From Opisthorchis felineus (lineage: Eukaryota; Platyhelminthes; Trematoda; Opisthorchiida; Opisthorchiidae), in NCBI GenBank assembly GCA_004794785.1, contig SJOL01006601.1:385809-449808 (forward strand): 64,000 nt of DNA. The letters run 5' to 3'. The translations under genes were made by a program, and so were the position numbers. This document shows positions 36,201-48,874 of this stretch, one piece after another. The notes under the pieces were generated by a model. That model was not told where the DNA came from and searched no databases. It worked only from the letters and a program-made list of their open reading frames with translations. Position 1 is the first letter of the stretch. Each line of letters opens with the position of its first letter.

Positions 36201-39200
36201 CGACGTGGAATTGGTTTCTTTTTTTGAAGAAAACTTATGCATTGACTAGCCTTTTATAAATGAGTATGAAGGAGCTAATTTACGTGTTTTCATACCATGC
36301 GAATAAGGTAACTTTCGAAACCATAAAATTTAGTACAGTTTGATCTGCTTCGTCATGTGGGATTTCACACCAAATCTCAAATGAAAGAAATAGTTAACCA
36401 ACCCCTCTACGGAACTCGCTTCTCTCACGAGTGTCCTCATTCGGCCGTTTTGAAATCTTCAGGTGACAGGGATACAGCAAACGTTCGCCATCAGAAACCG
36501 CACTAAATGCCTAGCCTCTGCGTGACCTGCATCAAAGTCCAGGACTTAATTCGTGGCCCCATTAAAAAACCTCCATTGTAGATGAAAGGGGATTTGATGA
36601 GGTCTTCAAAAACTGCTCACTGCTTGGTTATCAGACAGGTACCAACAAACTAACGAACACATATCAACAGTGGCTTCAGTTACTGGCTTCAAAAACTGAC
36701 CTTGAGCCAAAAAATGACTGTATATTATGGGGACTTGGCCAGGTAAACGGTTTAGTCCTCGGACCCGTTTCTAGTAACTTCCTCTGCTAAATAAGTAGAG
36801 CGATAAATTAAACAGGGTTCGTTCATCCACAAAAGGATTATCTGTTCAAAGTTTCATCATTTACAAAACATAGGAACTGCCTTTTCTTCTGACGCCCATT
36901 TGCGTGACCTCACTTCCTGTCGATGCTGGGGTTTGTAGTTAACTACTAATTCCACGCAGCTGACGAAAGACCCACTAATAAATTCAAACGTCTGAGTAGT
37001 TGATTTGAATGTAGTGTTTGTACCATACCGTACAAAAGTAAACATCGGGCTGGAGCCAAGAAAGAGACTAGAGTGGCAACGCCTTAAACTGATTTTTTGA
37101 ACACGTTGATGGTGTTGTTCATACTGTTTTGAGAAAGATTATAACAGTTGCGCAGTTACTGAATCGCTTTGACAGTGTTTCATCTCATGGCTACTCATCT
37201 TCGAGTTTTTATGTTCTATTTCTCCGTTTACCTATGTACAAATTTGAATTAAAGCTCCAAATGTTTATCCTCAAATGCAAGCTTTCTGCTACTATGGAGG
37301 TTTAACTTCGTAGGCCGAAACAACTATTTGAAGAAACTTTGCTCCTCAAAACCTGCCATTGAAAAGACTTTAACTAAAGAAGGAGGGCAGTTATTCCGTA
37401 GGCGACCTAACGTGACAAATGAAGTTCGCTAGCGGTCAAGCGTGCTGAAGTGATGAACAAAGGAAAGCGTAGGTCGAAGACGTCAGAAAGTTGAAGCACT
37501 GCTGCTACTGTGAAGCATTTTACGATACTGCTGAGAAAATGCGTCCAGATTCTTCAGGTTGCTTGAAAAAGCTGAATGACTGGGACGCTCTACCACCTTG
37601 GTTGCTCATCTGTGAACACGTCATCAGACGCTAAAGTATCATTTAAAACAAGTCTACCAAGGTCAGGTGTTGGTTAGAGTTGACCAAGGAGTTGCCGATT
37701 TGAATTTTTATATTTATAGGAATGAGGTGGATTTGCTACGTGATTGACACAGTTGCGGACGTCCTTCATAACGACAGCATCAAGGAACAAAAATTAAAGA
37801 ACCTAACACTACGGTGTAATATCCGCAGTGATTTGAGGCGAGTGAAATATCCTCTGACTTAGAGGGTTACTGAAAATGACAACTGTGAAACATAAAGCTG
37901 GTGTGTAAAATATGGATGAACCCATCCTAACTTCTGAACAACGCTAAGCACTAATTTGTGCTGAATGGTGAAGAGAGCTCCTCCAACATCTACTGAAGCT
38001 GTCGAGTTTTCCAATGAATTACAGCCAGACTTGTAACTGGGGATAATGTGAACGTGAAGGGGTCGGGGTATTAAAATTTCATTTGTGTTTACAGAGTAAA
38101 CCCCTCTCCGTTCGAATACCTAAGGGATCAGTAAGTACGCTATATACATATTTTTACCAATTCAGCTAAATGATGCATTGATTACGGTAAGATAGATATT
38201 CACAGGACCTCTAAGGAAAGACAATTTTAATTGATATTTTAGTATGTTTCCTCAGGCCCGGCTAACAGTGCCCATCAAACTGAATAGGTCCATGTTCATT
38301 TCACCCGTCTTCCACCGTAAAATCAAATGACGGTTTTTCGTGGAACTAAGAGATTCACCGACCGATTTGAGGTGGATAACACAGCCTCTGTAGTATGCAG
38401 TGTCCAGATCCCCTTAATGCATGTTCCTCTCAGCATTGGTCGTTAGAAATTGCTTACAGTATGTAAGTTTGTGACGCACCGGTGCGAAAAGTCTCAACAC
38501 ATACTCCGGTGTTCCGTTCTTGCAATTTATATGGCATCATGGGTAGTGAGGTGGCAAGCGTGCAAAGGAACCGAGACAGTCTGTCTTTTGTGTACAGTGA
38601 TCACCACTCAGGGAGAATCCTTTTAGGGTAAAATCCTCACTCGGCAAGTCGGCTCTATTTGGCTTTGATTTGTTTATACTTGAGTCACGACACGAAGGTC
38701 GACCGATACGAACAGTGTACACCATTGGCCGCATTCGAATCCTTAAAAACTCTAGATCTTCAGTTCCGCTTTGAATATTACGTAACAGGTTTATTGCCTA
38801 GTCTTCCGAGAATACGTCTCATTAACTCCTGAACTCAACCGATTTTGTTCAATAATGACTCCAGAATGAACAAAGCATCTATATTTATTCATTTTTATCA
38901 ATCTGGGCTAAGTCGAAGCTGAAAGACAGTGGGCAGCATGGCCTTGCTAGCAAGACGGTCTGCGCTACCGGGGCTGCATGAGAACTCAAATGCCATTTCT
39001 GAATGAGACAAATTTAGCTACAAAAGCGTTTGTTTCTGGCCAGTTTTGCTCACGCGCCAATGTTTCGTTACTCACAAGCAACGAGCAATAAAGGTCAGCG
39101 TATGCGACAGCGGTTTTTTGCGTCTTTGTGCTTGTATTTCTATGCGAAGCAAGCGGTATGAAACGTAACGCAAAGCAGAAACTCGGTGTCGTGACATTAA

Positions 39201-41264
39201 GAAAAGCGTTCACCTAGTACCCAATGACCTGGTGAAGATGCGCTGCCTCAAACCCCCAAGCCTACCCACCAGTATAGGGCAGTAAGCAGTCAGAGGAGGG
39301 CGTTGTCAGTGAAGATCCAGTCGAGGATACGAGTATGCGAAAGAAATGGACTTGGTCCGGTGTACTCATTTCGTTGCGGCAAGTCAATTCAGAGAAGGAA
39401 ACAACTCAGTCAAATCCGGAAATGACTGAAAGATGAGCAAATCAACCAACGATTCAGTCTCCTCGCTTTTCAGACTTATTGAACGCTCTTGAAAACCGAG
39501 TACCCTCTAGCGCAATTCACATGCAAGAAGGTGATCACGGTTGTTTTCTAAGTGATCCTGTTGGGGACGAATCATACTACAACAAACAAATGCTTTAAAA
39601 AGCATCCAAAATTCAAACTTGATTTGTTTGCATTCACAAGGCAAGAGATTGATGAAAACGCGTGAAATTCAGGGAGTTCCAAGTTTTGTTCTGTGTGTTT
39701 GTATTAGCCTTCTTGCATACAGGCGATTGCTAACAGCTAACATTCCTACTAACCGAGAGCTGAGAAGATACGCGTGTTAAGAAAACATTTTACAAAACAT
39801 ATGCATTTTCCGGCAACCTCCAGGGGTGTGCATGGGTTGTCAGTAACTGTTCATACGAACGTTGTATTAGTCTAGGCTTGATTCCTTGAAGAATGCTGCG
39901 GCTTCACTCTGCCAAGCAGATTTTTCAGTCATAGACCGTTCTATTTACCACTGTAGGCCAGTTTTCTGTGGAAAGCTGCGTCATGCAGTGCGTTTGATCA
40001 CTTCATATCATACATCTGCAAGATAACAAAATGGGTTTTATGAGCTGAAAACATAGGCAACTGAATCACCGAAAGGTAATCGGAGATTTTGCCCCTTTTT
40101 TCAACGCTTCACAAACTACATCAGTGTCCATCCGTGCTCTAGTCACCTGGCTTTTTGGGGGCCTTTTAGTGACTGTCTATATGTCGATAAATTCACTTTA
40201 AGCTGCATGCATATTTAAGAATGAAGAAGACAGAAAAGGGTTCTTCCATTCTGATGTCTGTCCCAGTTCAGCCTCTGGAAATATTCCAGAGAGTCGGCAA
40301 TTGCGACCTACCAGTTGTCCCTAAAGGTGCAAATAAACATCTTTCTTCTGTCTGATCTCCTTCCCGAGCTTGGCAATTAACCTACAAATGTTTTGTCACT
40401 GAGGCGCATCATCACCGGGTGAAGATGACTGTTTCCAAGTATGCCCATGGACGCAAATCGCTACTCCTCGTTTTATAAAAAAAGTACACCGGAAATATTC
40501 ACCAAGAAAAATTAAGCCACTTACTGTGAATCCCTTAGAGACGGCAGATTCTTTGTCATGTACACAACAACACAACTTAGGAGCAAAAACAACAGTTTGA
40601 GGGATTCTCCATCTAAGATGTTCAAGGAGCACGTGCTGAAAACGTGGGGATAAGAAGCGAGCCACCAGCTTGTAAATCAAGGACAAAAGCCTGTGTGATC
40701 TAAATGAGCAAGTCCGCGGTTTGACTCAACCGGCTAGAGGTTTAATCCCTTGCTATGACACGTGATACCTTCTCCGGTGATAAGAGAATGGATAATGAGC
40801 CTTTTTCCACACTGAGGATCACACTTGAACATATCATGACCCAGCATCGTGAAAATTTGTCATTAGCACACATCAACCAGGACCAAAAAGAAGCTTATGC
40901 CCACTGAGAAACATTAAAATGCTTTCTGACGGACCACACAGAACAAATACCTCATCGTCATTGTCATCAGCGTCGATGTCAATACAGCGGCCGTAAATAC
41001 CGGTTCTAAAATGCCATACACCCATGAGAAAGAAGGTCCTAGTAGGGACTGGCGAGACAGGGGAAGGGCGTGGACTCATTACCTTATAAAAAAGACCAGG
41101 AACTAAGTGCTTAGACCTTGGGAAGACAAGCAGATAGACGCAACTGGGCATCTTATCGAAGTCTGCGAGCGAAGCCCTTTTCGAGTCTCACTAAACGTGC
41201 ACCCGCCGTATAACGACAAACGAGCTTTAGCTAGGCACTCCGATTAGGAATCTAAGGTATTTTT
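33289..41264. other. 8 kb with no supported gene
   Basis: No recognised gene. The largest frames are 34505-34906 (+, 133 codons, ATG start, product unknown, partly mirrored by an open minus frame) and 35758-36174 (-, 138 codons, Cys/Pro-rich C-terminus). Neither has family features I can name, so neither is called. Confidence 0.4.
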
Positions 41265-41302
41265 TCTCTGTGGGACCAGTATGGCTCCATGTCCCACAGA
41301 GA
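41265..41302. repeat. Perfect 12-bp hairpin
   Basis: TCTCTGTGGGAC (41265-41276) is exactly complementary to GTCCCACAGAGA (41291-41302) around a 14-nt loop. It is preceded by a T run. No linked gene or element was identified. Confidence 0.8.
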
Positions 41303-43950
41303 TTCTGAACGGGTGCAGGAAGGACCCAGCGGACTCCAGCTAAGAAGGCGAGTTCTCTGTAGCGCTCCCTTCCACTATAGCCGCCTTACTTTCACTCTTC
41401 TAATTCACCTTTTTTTCACGGGCCCCTGGCCAACAAGAGTTCGATGCAGGAAACGGTGCTAGCTTTGGTAGGAAGTAGTTCGGTAAGTGTAGTGCGTGCC
41501 CCGGCTACACCTTAGTCTGAGCTTCACTTGTATTACCTTTATTCCATTTCACCAATACGTTTTCGCCTATATGTCACTTCATTTCCACTAATCTGTGGCC
41601 AGCCAATGCCTGCTGTAAGACGAAGGCACCGATGGCAGGATTTTTGAGTCCGACCGGTGTCCTCGGATTGAAAGGATCAAGTTTCATAGCCTTAGGATAA
41701 ATCGGATCCTAGAGCTGACTTCTAAATACGGCTCTTCAACTCCGTTGAAATTCAATCCTGCTTTATATATGAAGCAAGTTTGCAAATGCTCTCCTTTTTC
41801 CAAGTATACTTAGGAAAACTGACATATCCATATAGTAAGGGGCTCTCTAGAAGTTGATGTTGTTGATTAATATGGTTTTACTGAAGCAGTGAGCGTCATG
41901 TGAACTTGTAACCAGTGCATCTCATACCCGGGCTTTCGGACTTGAGTCTCACGTGCCCAGAGGTTAAGTTCCGTACTAGTGATGTCGCCAGTATCCGTGA
42001 TTTGACAAGCGTCAAGCTGATCCCTGTATGATTGGAACTGTCATGTAGTGTACCTTGTTTGAACAGAGGCGTGATGATCAGTTGGCCCCAGTTTTCTGGA
42101 ACGAGTTATTTTTCCAAAATAAGCTTGAAAACGTAATTAAGATGAAGCACAGGAGCGTCACGATCTTAGCGCCGATGGGAGCTCATCTCTCCCTGCAGCC
42201 CGAGTGAGTTTCAAGACAGAAAAGCATATTGGTGCATCATCAACTGAGGGAGGATCTAAACTCATAGAACAAGGGTCGAGCTGAGCGGGTTGAATGGACC
42301 GTATAAGTATAGAGATCCGTGATCAAATAGACTGTTGCTTAAAATATTCTCTCCAAAGGCCTACAAAATGGGTTTGTTTACATATTAGATTTCGAATATA
42401 TAATCTGGCTGTACTTAGGTCCTGTTTTTCGGGTTAAATAGAGGAATTTCCGAAAACTCGCTACGTAAACAGAAACTTTGTTTGAACTGATGTTTAACAG
42501 GCCTTTTAGCCTGAACTATGATACGGCCCCGAGGGCGTAAAACTTCCTGTAGCAAGAACTGACAGTAACCATTTTGAGATTCAGTGGTCAGTGTGCCGGC
42601 GCTCAAAAACAATGTATACCGATTTTCCAGCGTCACACATGGCGGTTGCTATCCTAGTTAAGACTGCTATCTTTTGAAGTGACTGCCTTCAAAACATAGG
42701 CTTGGTATGTTTATTTGATTCCTGGTTCATAAAGATTTTCAACTGCTAGGCGGGAAGTGCCCTTCTTAGGTATACCTTGGGAATCAGTGAAAACCTAAAT
42801 TGGATGACAGCGTGTACAGAACCAACCTTTGTATCCCATAATCATCGTCCGTACTGGGCCCATCAACGGTTGTTCAAAAATTGCCTGATGAACGTGGTTC
42901 CACAGCTGTTCAGAAGTTCGGAGACGATAGGTGAGACAACGGCGTTCACTGTGCCTAAACTCAGTACTACTGAGAAACAACTGATAGCTAGCATAAAAGG
43001 AGTTGATCATCATAATCTCGCCTTTGGTCTAAACTAACCGTGCCACCAGATCACACCTCGTATGAACTGAGGCGTCCTACTTTCACACGAAAATCTCCTG
43101 GCATTTGGACCATATCTGAACTCTTTGTGGTGGATACGAGAGTGGTTACTTCTTGACAGTATTCCCTTCAGAGATAAAAGCCACTGTTGACTGACACATA
43201 AGTGGAAACTATGGGCAAACAGCAATTATCATTGCAGCCAGTGCTAGTCCTTACGAAGTGGACCAACGAAAGGGGGTCCGTTCAAGCAAGGAAGCCTCAG
43301 CTTGGATGCTGGGGGCTACATCAAAACTGGCGTAACCAGCTGCTGTGGCTGAAGAATCACCTGATTTGTGCAGCCGATATTGTTCAGATTGCAAAAGTGC
43401 CGTAAGCTAGCTTGCACTACTTAGAAATTGTGTTCCAGCCTCAGAACTGCAACAAACATCTGTCGATAAAGTATCAAGAAAGTGCGCAAGAGCAGCTTAT
43501 TGGTCAGCTTTCTTGAGGCCTCGAACATCAGAGGCAACAACGAAAGCGAGGAAACGGGGTCTGAGTAATGTGAACTCAGAGCGTAGATGTGACTGGTGAT
43601 GTGCAGTCGGCTGCTTCCCTGAACATACAACTAACACGTTCATGAGTGGACTGTCAGGAAGCGTTATAAACAAATGGGACGGGATGGGAGGTAAGAGAGC
43701 ACAATGAAAGAAGACGGGAGGCTTAAGTAGTAGCCTGTTTCCGCCTATCCGCCCCACCTTATGCTACGAATAAGGCGATCAGACTGACGTCACCAGGCGA
43801 TGGCCGACTTGGTGTAAAAGTATTGTTCGATTTCGTAGTTCATGTTGGAATGTGGATTATGGTACTGTCTGAGTACCGAAACTTGGGTGTAAGGACGATA
43901 CGGACCTTCAACCAAAGTTTCTGGCTTAACGGTCTGACTTCAAAGTTACG
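41303..43950. other. No supported gene
   Basis: Unrecognised sequence, GC-richer than its surroundings near 41.3-41.7 kb. Frames at 42777-43037 and 43202-43405 (+) have mildly protein-like composition and lie upstream of the ketoreductase-like relic, but I could not tie them to it. Confidence 0.4.
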
Positions 43951-44526
43951 GTGGTCGGCTTAAGACTGGCTTTTAGGAAACAGGTTACCATACCTTTTTC
44001 AAACCCCAGCCTGTTTGACCATGAAACTATTTTTGCCGCAGCTCAATTCGCTGAAGGACCTGGTAAGAGAGGTTCTGTGCTTGGCGCTTGGGTGACCTCC
44101 AATACAGCCCAATGGGTTTCTGTGGTACGCAGACCATTGTACCAACATATGGTAAAATTTCATCACGAAGGGAACAACGGAATAATCATCTACAAACCAG
44201 GTGGGTATGATGGTGTATTTTTGTTGAGCTACATAAAGAAAACAAAGTTCCAGTTGTTGTCTAACGCAAAAATCTAACAGATGCTGAAACGGTTGATAAA
44301 ATGGGCCATATATCCAAAGAACTACAACTACTCAAACCAATTGGTTCGCATATCTTGTGACTCTATAGCTTACTGGACCTTCATAGCATATTCCCTTCTC
44401 CGACCTGTCCTCGACGTGGACGGTTATTCATATTGCTTTAGTTCCAGCGGTCATGCAAAATCTCTAAATTTGCTTGCGAACTGGTTGTCCAATGGAGCAC
44501 AAAGGATAGTTCTCATTACAGTGGAA
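43951..44526 (+). pseudogene. Ketoreductase-like relic (FAS/PKS type), tentative
   Basis: Frame 1 at about 44030-44145 reads GSVLGAWVTSNTAQWVSVV, resembling the cofactor-binding start of a type I fatty-acid/polyketide synthase ketoreductase (pattern: hydrophobic-A-x-W-L-x-x-x-G-A-x-x-hydrophobic-V). The frame then shifts. About 44226-44357 in the next frame reads VPVVV, a stop, then NLTDAETVDKM and LQLLKPIG, the order expected next in the domain. A second start-like piece, LNLLANWLSNGAQRIVLIT, follows at about 44464-44520 in frame 1, so two partial copies are implied. In-frame stops (44262, 44275, 44358) and a frameshift argue for decay. An alternative is exons split by a short intron with CAG/GTGGGT (44200) and AACAG/ATG (44281). 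Recognition is by eye only. Confidence 0.35.
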
Positions 44527-44609
44527 GTATGACGGACATTCTTCTATGGGACACCACTATGTTTTAATTAGATGTGTCTTTCATATGTGCTACTAAATCT
44601 TAACTAGTA

Positions 44610-44790
44610 GGAACCGAGATAGCTTGATGGTCAAGGTGCAGACCTACTGACCAGGAGGTCCTTGGTTCAAACCCAACCTCAACATCTTAATTTCTTCTGT
44701 CTAGACCTGGCAATATCTCACCCGTTGTGCTTCCTTCATGTGTCACCCATAGAGCGTTACAGCTGAACAACTGTTATTATTTATTACACC
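44610..44790 (+). mobile_element. tRNA-derived SINE, second copy
   Basis: A-box-like TAGCTTGATGG (44620-44630) and B box GGTTCAAACCC (44664-44674) form a tRNA-like head. The body CTGTCTAGACCTGGCAATAT, then CTCACCCGTTGTGCTTCCTT, parallels the copy at 13.2 kb. The 3' end is GAACAACTG followed by an ATTATTTATTA tail. It is more diverged and shorter in the body than the first copy. Duplicated target sites were not identified. Confidence 0.7.
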
Positions 44791-47650
44791 CCAACCAGTG
44801 CAGAATTTGTGTTCACACATAAACTGAACTCAGGAACGAAGAGCTCACTGGACAAGATAGCATCACTAAAAATGACACAGTAAAAAAATCGAGTACTGAA
44901 TTATGTGAATCGCTATTTATGGTGGCTTTTCGGCTATTCCTCATCTGAAACTTGTCTTCTTGGTCTGGACGAGAAGTGTTGGGCTGCAATAAGAATCGAC
45001 TCTGAACAGCTTTGCTTAGTGAAGTGTTTGCTCTTCTCTGCTAACTAACTTGTGATATCCTTTGGCACTAGGAAGCACAGAAGTTGCGATGCTGGGCCGG
45101 AATTCATTTTCGCAATTGACTACCACATCGTGCTGTGCCGATGGAACCCCTCACAGGTAGTTCATGTTGACTCATGCTCATCCACGTACTCGGTGCAAAC
45201 TCGCGGGAGTATGAATGAAGAGTGGATAGGGGGGAGAAAAGGTTCAAAGCCATAGACATTCCCAACGAGCGGCCCCTAACTGTCACATCAAATGAAATCC
45301 TGAGCCAGATGCAAAGGGTGGTCCGGGTCACTCGTGAGATTCTTTCCAAGCACGCACACATTGCTAGCTAGTACCAGTCATTATTCAGCTAGGCATGCAC
45401 AACAGTGGTCACAGAGGGTCATCTCGATCACTGTTGTGGGATTAGCCCTCCGGAATGTACAACGTTATTTGGATCATTTGCACATGGGTGTATGAAATAC
45501 ACATAAACAGAATGGGTAAGTATACATCAAATCATAAATGAGAACACTAAAGTACAATGTAATACGAACTGTTTAAAATAGGCCTGAGAAAAGAATGAAA
45601 CAATGGACAGCCTGTGGGAACCACCAACGACATTCTTAGGATAGGGAAATGATGACAATTAGGTAGCCGGTGCTCACAGACTTTACAAAAGTTTGTCTGG
45701 TGACCTGTATCAATAACGAAGAGCATGCATACACAGCCAGCTAATTGTAGCAATTACTCGGTTTGGTCCACAAAATCATCCTCAGATGAAGTCGCTCGGA
45801 GAACCGTTTCAGACTGGGCACTCCGGGCTATCAAAACGAGGCTTTAATGAAACAGATGAGGACATTCTAACAGTTAAACCCAAAAGAGGCTCACTGCATA
45901 TAAATCAGGGGACTTCATTGTCAATAAGCCGAAGCCAGAATACATCCCCATGGCGTTCTCTTGTTTCCATAGTTCGGCTTGATTCCGTCTACAAGGCAAT
46001 GATCATCAAAAGTCAATCCTAGTATAATCACAGGTTCAGCACACTGATTCCCTTGGTGTAGTAAGGTGTTTTGGTTGGTTTTAGCCCGCATGGCGATAGT
46101 CACATAAATTCCTTCCCAATGCCGTTGCAAGCCTAAACATATGATGACTTTAGAAGGATAAGGCCAAGGATAAGGCTTCACCGACGCATCGCCATGTGTC
46201 CGCTGGTGACCGATGCAGCGAACATAAACACAGTCACACTCTCTACAGATCCAGCCTGTTCCGTCTACAGATCCAACAGCTCCGATGGTGCTATTTCATC
46301 CTGCATGCTTTCTCTCTCTACCCTAAAGTTGGCGCTTGTTAAAATGGTGAACAAGAATCGTACTGTTACCCTCCACCACGTCGTGTTTTGGGCTTCCGCA
46401 TCCGATTTCATGAGATCCATGTCAGCAGCCTTTAAACTTTCGGCAAGAAAGTTCGAATAACAAAGCTTTTTGTCTGCCAGGGTTTCAGTTCTTAGTAGTC
46501 ATTTGATCTTACAGAAGCCTCCCCAGGACAATGTTTTCGTCCATTAGGGAAACCTGTCCAGCCACCATGGACGGCTGAATCTAACTGTCCCCTCTATTCT
46601 GTCAGAACATGCCCGTCAGAAGATCTCCGTGTCCGGCACTCGGTTAATCCGGCGAACAACAAGTGTCGGCCTCAGGCAATGCGTGTGAAAGCTGTCCAGT
46701 TACCAGATATTGTGTCGGAACATTTGTGGTAGCGCTCAAACAGACGACATATTCAAAGGAACCCAAGTGCATTACCTTAGATAAATGCCTTCGAGTTGAA
46801 GTAGGAATTTATAGTCCTTGTTAAATGAGAGATGGGGTCACCCTCGGGCCCGATTCCAGCTGATATATAAACGGCCAGGCTAGAAAGCACCACACTCAAC
46901 ACAGCAGCGTCTTCTGTGGAATGTTCATAAGATACATTGATACTACTTTATCAGCATGTGGTGCCGAGAATTCCTCTTTTAGAATCATTTAACGCGCGAA
47001 ACCAAAATCCATCTTGCAGTTGAAGCCATGGAACCTGAGGTTTACATGATGCCGAATAGGGTGGGCTACTGTAATACGTTCTTGGGCTTCGGTGTCGTTG
47101 AATAAAAGGGAAATTTTGTGCAATAGAAAAATGCATAAAATTTACACTGTAACACGAAGTCGAACTAAATGTAAACACCCTTATTAATGGTGCCGACTAT
47201 CCTGGTAGTTTCTTGAAAAAAATATGAAAGCAAGTAAAACGAGCATCGTAATCTCTCTAATGCCAATGTAGCTTGTTTATCTGAATCTGCGATGCAACTC
47301 TGACAGGGTAAGCTGGCCATTCACAGAGAAGCTCCCTCTCTCTCTCACTCCAAAAGCATATGTCACACAACCGGTCTACAATGCAAACCAGCTAGGTGAA
47401 ACTTTTATGCTATGCTTGTCATCCTAGTTCTTACATGTGCCCACATCCGGTAAAACAGTCTCATATGAAATGATGAAAATTATATCACAGTCGCTCAGAT
47501 CATTGCTAAAATCAACGAGATTTACATGGACGCTGACATATTCTGATGCCGGATATCATGCAGTCCTTACTAAGAAGACAGTGAACTTAGTTTAAAGACC
47601 CTCTACTGGTTGTTTATCCGGTCAAAGTCCAACGAACTGGCATCTCTAGC
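44791..47650. other. Upstream flank of beta-mannosidase, no supported gene
   Basis: No recognised gene. A TATATAA box (about 46862) lies 0.9 kb before the beta-mannosidase start and could be a fortuitous or transposon-derived promoter element. Frames at 45786-46022 and 46194-46460 are unrecognised. Confidence 0.4.
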
Positions 47651-47693
47651 GTATATAACCACGCAGTGTACTGCTCTAAGAAGGCACATCGCG

Positions 47694-47728
47694 CTGATTG
47701 GTCAGCCAGTTGGCGGGCATGTGATTGG
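47694..47728 (+). promoter_or_regulatory. Two inverted CCAAT (NF-Y-type) boxes upstream of beta-mannosidase
   Basis: ATTGG cores occur at 47697-47701 (within CTGATTGGTCAGC) and 47724-47728 (within GTGATTGGCTGAG), 27 bp apart. GTTGGCGGGC between them is a GC-rich, E2F-like element. NF-Y sites usually sit 60-100 bp before the transcription start, so initiation would fall near 47760-47800. That supports the ATG at 47801 and a short 5' UTR. A TATATAA at 47652 lies farther upstream and would conflict unless it is fortuitous. Confidence 0.5.
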
Positions 47729-47800
47729 CTGAGCATGGTACAGAACAGTGTATCAAAGGTCTACGTGTCGACACCTCTTCGGAAGACCGTTCCCGTCCAG

Positions 47801-48874
47801 ATGTCTATACGTACCGGATTAATTTTACTTTCGTTTTACTTGGTGTCGGCTCATGGACTACCATATCAGACACGCCGTTTGAAACTTTCCGGTGTATGGT
47901 ACCTTATTGGATCCAGCGGCAGTTGGCCCGTCGTGTGCGAGAACTCCGGTGTAGATGCGTACAGTACTCAGTGGATAGCCGGTCTAATTGGTGATCCTCT
48001 TGTCGACCAGCATGATACAAAATACCGATATATTGGCCGGGAAAACTGGACGTTTTTGCATCATTTTCGTTTTCCACCTACATTCGGCAATCCTAGTGGT
48101 ATCGAACTCCGTTGGGATGGAGTTGATACATTCTGCGATGTTACCCTGAATGATGTTCACCTCGGTTTCTTGAACAACAGTTTTCTGTCGTTTGAGTGGG
48201 CGGTAGAGAAACATATTAGACCAAATCGGCTCAATGCGCTTCTCCTTGATTGCCATTCGACAATCTTAGTTGCATCCGCCTTGGCCCAGGCAAGAAAAAA
48301 GAGTGGCTTACCCAAAGTGCCGCCGGAATGTTGGCCAGATAATTTCCATGGAGAATGCAACATTAATTTGATTCGCACGACGCAAGCCTCTTTTGGGTGG
48401 GACTGGGGTCCAGCGTTGCCCACACAAGGATTTTGGTCGCTCCCACAATTAATTCTTTCATATGCCTCTGTTCGTTTTGGTGAAGGTTTCAAATTCTACG
48501 CCATCCCTGGCCGGCCCAATGGTCGGGTGTCTTATTCAACTTGGAGTGCACACGCCGTTGTTGAAGTAGTACCAGTTGGAACGGACGAGGAAACTGTCCA
48601 AACCAGGCAAAGCTTTTGCATCAACTTTGATGTGGATAAATCCCTGAATATCGGGAATGTAGAGCAGTGTTTTGTAAATGTGACTCTTCGTGAGAACCGA
48701 GACTTTTCCATCTTACTGTTCGAACGCAAGGCGGGAATACAGCCCTGGTGGCCCAATGGAATCGAGACTGGCCCACGTACCTACACCCTTCAGATGAAAC
48801 TGACAACTTTAGAGGGTCACCTAATTGACCGTGCAAAACATCTGATTGGATTTCGGGAAGTTAAACTGGTGGAA
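47801..48874 (+). CDS. Lysosomal beta-mannosidase (GH2), exon 1 of a partial gene
   Basis: Encodes residues 1-358 of a beta-mannosidase, the lysosomal exoglycosidase that removes the single beta-linked mannose at the end of N-glycan breakdown. The start at 47801 gives a classic signal peptide (MSIRTGLILLSFYLVSAHG). The frame is open back to 47666, but that begins at GTG, and an ATG at 47735 would bury the signal. The N-terminal sugar-binding-like domain (about 22-190) holds GRENWTF, WDGVDTFCDVTLND, a conserved Cys pair (PPECWP, GECNI) and the family signature SFGWDWGPALPTQGFW. An immunoglobulin-like domain follows (about 195-345), with IQPWWPNG near its end and GFREVKLVE leading into the catalytic barrel. 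NXS/T sites (NWT, NNS, NVT) fit lysosomal glycosylation. The exon ends in phase 0 at GGAA/GTAAGT. Confidence 0.95.

Noticed and set aside
46860..46868. TATATAA box upstream of beta-mannosidase
   Set aside because: About 0.9 kb from the ATG with no linked exon recognised, so it is not called a promoter.
47666..47800. Upstream extension of the beta-mannosidase frame (45 more codons)
   Set aside because: It starts at GTG, overlaps the CCAAT boxes and would place a clear signal peptide internally. The ATG at 47801 is preferred.
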